Below, piece after piece: positions 4,042 to 6,567 of a stretch of 6,567 nt of DNA. Both the position numbers and the translations under genes were made by a program. Within the stretch, counting starts at the first letter, position 1. Each line of letters opens with the position of its first letter. The notes below the pieces were generated by a model. It did not search any database. It was given only the letters and a program-made list of their open reading frames with translations, and was not told where the DNA came from. Location: contig JAZRDJ010000027.1 of assembly GCA_045660245.1 (NCBI GenBank), forward strand, positions 1 to 6,567, written 5' to 3'. The stretch comes from RGIG3872 sp045660245 (lineage in GTDB: Bacteria; Bacillota; Clostridia; Christensenellales; UBA1242).

Positions 4042-6555
4042 TTATAATATAGACTCACTCTCATCTTCTGCAACAAGTACTTTTTCTTTTTGTGTCCTCT
4101 TGATCACTTCTTCAATAATATGCGTTTTGCTTGCCACAATACTACTTTCAAGTTCACAAGACGCTGAAAGCAAAAGATCTCGATATGGATCTTCACTTGA
4201 AAAACTCTGAAGCATTGATCCCTGGACTTTGAGATCATATTCATTCAAGAAATTAACCCAAACCTCATCAAGAGAATTCAAAATAAGCCCTTTCTCAAAA
4301 CTCAAATATTTTGAAAGGCTATTTGCCATGTCATCATGTTCAAACATATCCATGATGTGTTCTGCACGTTTTTCCAAAACATGCTTTGAAATCGTTTCAA
4401 CCGCCCTACTGTCAATCTGTGAAAGTTTTGACACATCTGCACCAAATGTCGCAAGTGCAAACTCATTGAAAGTTTCTCTATCCATATGTTCAGCGTTATA
4501 CTTGATCACATCACAAACAAAATTTCCAACTCTTTCAGACATATCTTCAGATGCCAAAATATGTTCACGATCGTTGTAAATATAATCTCTCATCACAGAA
4601 ACCACTTGATCTGTTCTGCAAGAATGAATTCTTGCGTTTCTCGCCATTGCCTCAGACCTCTTTGAAGAAAGGTTCACAAGATCAATGAGGTTTTTGTCTT
4701 GAACCACGCCAGTTTTTGAGATTTTGATTTTGTTGAGTTTTGTCTTGAATTTTGCTTCAAGTTCTTTTGACGCAAATCTTTCAATTGTTGGATCCTCGAG
4801 CGAAATCAAAATTCTGCTTGAACCTGGATCACCTTGTCTACCACTCCTTCCCACGAGTTGTTTTTCAACGCGATCAGTGGCTGAAAGCGAAGTACCAATC
4901 ACACGAAGACCACCAAGATCAGAAATGTTTGTCTTTTCTCTCCTGCACTCAACACGAGTTCTGTCCACCACATTTCTTGCCAGGATCAAACGCTTGTCAG
5001 TTGAATTGAAATTTTGTGCAAAAACAATATCTTTTTCTGCATCAGTCAAGACAATTCCATCTTTTGCAAGTCTTTCAAACGCAATTTTTCCATCATCACC
5101 GCCAAGTTTGATATCTGTTCCACGACCAGCAATATTTGTTGAAATTGTGATGCTTCCACGTCTTCCCGCATTTGCAATTATTTCAGCCTCATGCTTTGTG
5201 TTTGCGTTGAGGACATTTGTTTCAACTCCGGCACGGCTCAAAAATTCATAAACTTCTTCAGACTCAGCAACGGTTGTTGTTCCGATCAAAAGTGGTTGGC
5301 CAGTGCTTTGTGCATTCTTTGCCTCACGCAACAATTCCTGCAAAAGAGAATTTCTGTTCACAAAAAGAGTTTTCCCTTCATCAATTCTTACGTTTGGTTT
5401 GTTTGTTGGAACAACCTGTGTTTCCATGTTATAAAATTCCAAAAATTCATCTTCAACATTCTGAACGGTTCCAGTCATTCCAGAAATCTTTTTGAATTTC
5501 GCAAAGAGTTGTTGAATTGAAATTTGAGCAACAGTTTTTGTTGGCGTTGTGACACTCACACCCTCTTTCACCTCAAGTGCCTGATGCAAGTAGTTCTTGA
5601 GTTGACGACCAGGAAGAACTCTGCCTGAATGAGCATCAACAAGAACAATTTTTCCATCGTTCACAACATAATCCCTGCCATTTTCTAGTGTAAAATTTGC
5701 AGCAAGAGCATTGTTTACAAAATGGATCATTGAAAGTTGATCATCTTCAGAAAACCCACCAAACGCAACTTCAAACTTGATTTGTCCCCAAGATGAGAGT
5801 GAAGCATGATTGTCTTCCACATCAAATTCAATGTCTTTTTCTGAAAGCGATTTTGCAAACTGATCTGCAAGTTTGATTTGATTTGAATTTACATAATCCT
5901 TGACAGAAAGCACAAGTGGCATTGATGCCTCATCAATCAAAACTGAATCAACCTCGTCAATGATTGCATAACCAAACTTTTGTCCACAAAGTTCTGCTTT
6001 GTTGTTTGTGATATGATCACGGAGGTAATCAAAACCAATCTCCGATGCTGTGCTGTAAATAATGTCCGCGCCATAAGCCTTGTTCTTTGCCTCAATTGAT
6101 TGACCACGCTTCACAAGCCCAACAGAGAGTCCCAAAAATCCATAAAGTTTCCCCATCTCCTCTGCGTCGCGCTCAGCAAGATAAGGGTTTGCAGTGATCA
6201 CATGTGTCTTGCCTTGTGTGAGAACATTCAAAACGGCAGGCATTGTGCCAGTCAAGGTCTTTCCCTCTCCAGTCGCCATTGATGCAACGTCACCACTATT
6301 TAAACAAAGTGCACCAACAACTTGAACCTCATAAGGCGTTTTCCCGAGTGTTCTCTTTGACGCTTCACAAACAACTGCAAAAACCTGTTTTTCAAGTTGT
6401 TTTTCAGAAATTTTCCCATCAGAAAAACCCGCTCTCAAAAACTCAAATTGGGCTTTGAGCTGTTCATCAGTCAAAGTCCCAAGAGTTTTTTGAATCGCAA
6501 AGATCTCTTGAGCGGTTTTCCTATATTTTTTGATAACACCATTTTCTCTTTCCAT
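4042..6555 (-). CDS. secA: Divergent SecA-family preprotein translocase ATPase
   Basis: SecA is the cytoplasmic motor that drives unfolded preproteins through SecYEG. The 837 residues show the SecA order: N-terminal helix; NBD1 with Walker A ATGEGKT (94-100), YLAERD (125-130), GFDYLRD (174-180) and Walker B DEVDSVLIDEA (200-210); the preprotein cross-linking domain (about 217-355); SGMTGT (358-363); NBD2 with GRGTDIKLGG (477-486) and the arginine-finger motif GRSGRQGDPGSS (569-580); and a helical C-terminal part with a recognisable scaffold/wing segment (about 760-790). Several near-invariant positions differ: VDAHSGR for VDEFTGR (306-312), EASMPLVLS for EARTPLIIS (209-217), and GTSLSATDRVEKQLVGR for GTERHESRRIDNQLRGR (554-570). 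The cysteine-rich zinc tail is absent. It is either the main SecA of a fast-evolving lineage or a SecA2-type accessory ATPase. No Shine-Dalgarno precedes the ATG. SecA identity is firm; the subtype is open. Confidence 0.92.
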   Translation of the reverse strand: MERENGVIKKYRKTAQEIFAIQKTLGTLTDEQLKAQFEFLRAGFSDGKISEKQLEKQVFAVVCEASKRTLGKTPYEVQVVGALCLNSGDVASMATGEGKTLTGTMPAVLNVLTQGKTHVITANPYLAERDAEEMGKLYGFLGLSVGLVKRGQSIEAKNKAYGADIIYSTASEIGFDYLRDHITNNKAELCGQKFGYAIIDEVDSVLIDEASMPLVLSVKDYVNSNQIKLADQFAKSLSEKDIEFDVEDNHASLSSWGQIKFEVAFGGFSEDDQLSMIHFVNNALAANFTLENGRDYVVNDGKIVLVDAHSGRVLPGRQLKNYLHQALEVKEGVSVTTPTKTVAQISIQQLFAKFKKISGMTGTVQNVEDEFLEFYNMETQVVPTNKPNVRIDEGKTLFVNRNSLLQELLREAKNAQSTGQPLLIGTTTVAESEEVYEFLSRAGVETNVLNANTKHEAEIIANAGRRGSITISTNIAGRGTDIKLGGDDGKIAFERLAKDGIVLTDAEKDIVFAQNFNSTDKRLILARNVVDRTRVECRREKTNISDLGGLRVIGTSLSATDRVEKQLVGRSGRQGDPGSSRILISLEDPTIERFASKELEAKFKTKLNKIKISKTGVVQDKNLIDLVNLSSKRSEAMARNARIHSCRTDQVVSVMRDYIYNDREHILASEDMSERVGNFVCDVIKYNAEHMDRETFNEFALATFGADVSKLSQIDSRAVETISKHVLEKRAEHIMDMFEHDDMANSLSKYLSFEKGLILNSLDEVWVNFLNEYDLKVQGSMLQSFSSEDPYRDLLLSASCELESSIVASKTHIIEEVIKRTQKEKVLVAEDESESIL
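4044..4073 (-). promoter_or_regulatory. Possible internal promoter for the kinase at the end of secA
   Basis: On the minus strand TTGCAG (4068-4073) and TATTAT (4044-4049) are 18 bp apart, inside the last codons of secA. The predicted start near 4037 would give a leader of about 29 nt that includes the kinase Shine-Dalgarno. The AT-rich sequence makes chance matches easy, so this is tentative. Confidence 0.3.
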
Positions 6556-6559
6556 AGTG

Positions 6560-6565
6560 ACTATA
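6560..6565 (-). promoter_or_regulatory. Possible -10 box abutting the secA start codon
   Basis: On the minus strand TATAGT ends 4 nt before the secA ATG, and no Shine-Dalgarno lies between. This would predict a transcript that begins at or next to the start codon. The -35 region lies outside the window, so the call rests on one hexamer. Confidence 0.25.
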
Positions 6566-6567
6566 GT

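Noticed and set aside
4724..5251. A 175-codon open frame on the plus strand antisense to secA
   Set aside because: Serine-, leucine- and phenylalanine-rich translation without domains, fully inside a conserved coding region on the other strand; a shadow of secA codon use.
866..6555. UGA recoding (as in Mycoplasma or Gracilibacteria)
   Set aside because: recG, the kinase and secA are full length under the standard code and use TGG for Trp; no in-frame UGA is needed.
1..6567. Insertion sequence, CRISPR array, integrase or attachment site next to the tRNA cluster
   Set aside because: No transposase or integrase frame, no regularly spaced repeats, and no second copy of a tRNA 3' end other than the decayed tRNA-Leu remnant, which shares internal tRNA features rather than an exact attachment-site duplication.

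Overview
The window comes from a low-GC bacterium that uses the standard code: three long reading frames run to full family length and stop at TAA, TAG and TAA. All supported genes lie on the minus strand. In transcription order (right to left) they are a divergent SecA-family translocase ATPase, a PfkB sugar kinase of the KDG-kinase type, RecG helicase, a tRNA cluster (Val-UAC, Gly-GCC, Leu-UAA, a decayed tRNA-Leu-like remnant, Cys-GCA), and the first 18 codons of a protein that is probably of the CYTH family. The four intact tRNA genes all encode their CCA end. The organism cannot be named from the sequence. Gene content and composition fit Bacillota or a related low-GC lineage. Several invariant positions in SecA are changed, and RecG is somewhat unusual at its C-terminus, which suggests a fast-evolving lineage, a SecA paralogue, or both.

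Region by region (plus-strand coordinates): 1-54 start of a CYTH-like gene with a strong Shine-Dalgarno and a candidate promoter; 131-165 strong intrinsic terminator closing the tRNA cluster; 170-759 tRNA cluster with two spacer hairpins and an internal promoter; 760-865 promoter and leader of the cluster; 866-2881 recG; 2882-2979 terminator of the upstream unit followed directly by the recG promoter; 2980-4008 kinase; 4009-4041 short gap with a Shine-Dalgarno; 4042-6555 secA; 6556-6567 the end of a possible secA promoter.

Transcription units inferred: secA and the kinase look like one unit (33-bp gap, no terminator between them) that ends at a clear hairpin-plus-T-run at 2931-2956. recG has its own promoter, whose -10 box nearly touches the start codon. 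The tRNA cluster has its own promoter and terminator. No common pathway links the genes: protein export, sugar-acid catabolism, DNA repair and translation.

I found no mobile element, CRISPR array, defence locus or clearly new system. The most interesting signals are the altered signature motifs of the SecA protein, the -10 boxes placed 4-9 bp from the starts of secA, recG and tRNA-Leu (suggesting leaderless transcripts), and the eroded tRNA-Leu copy inside the cluster.
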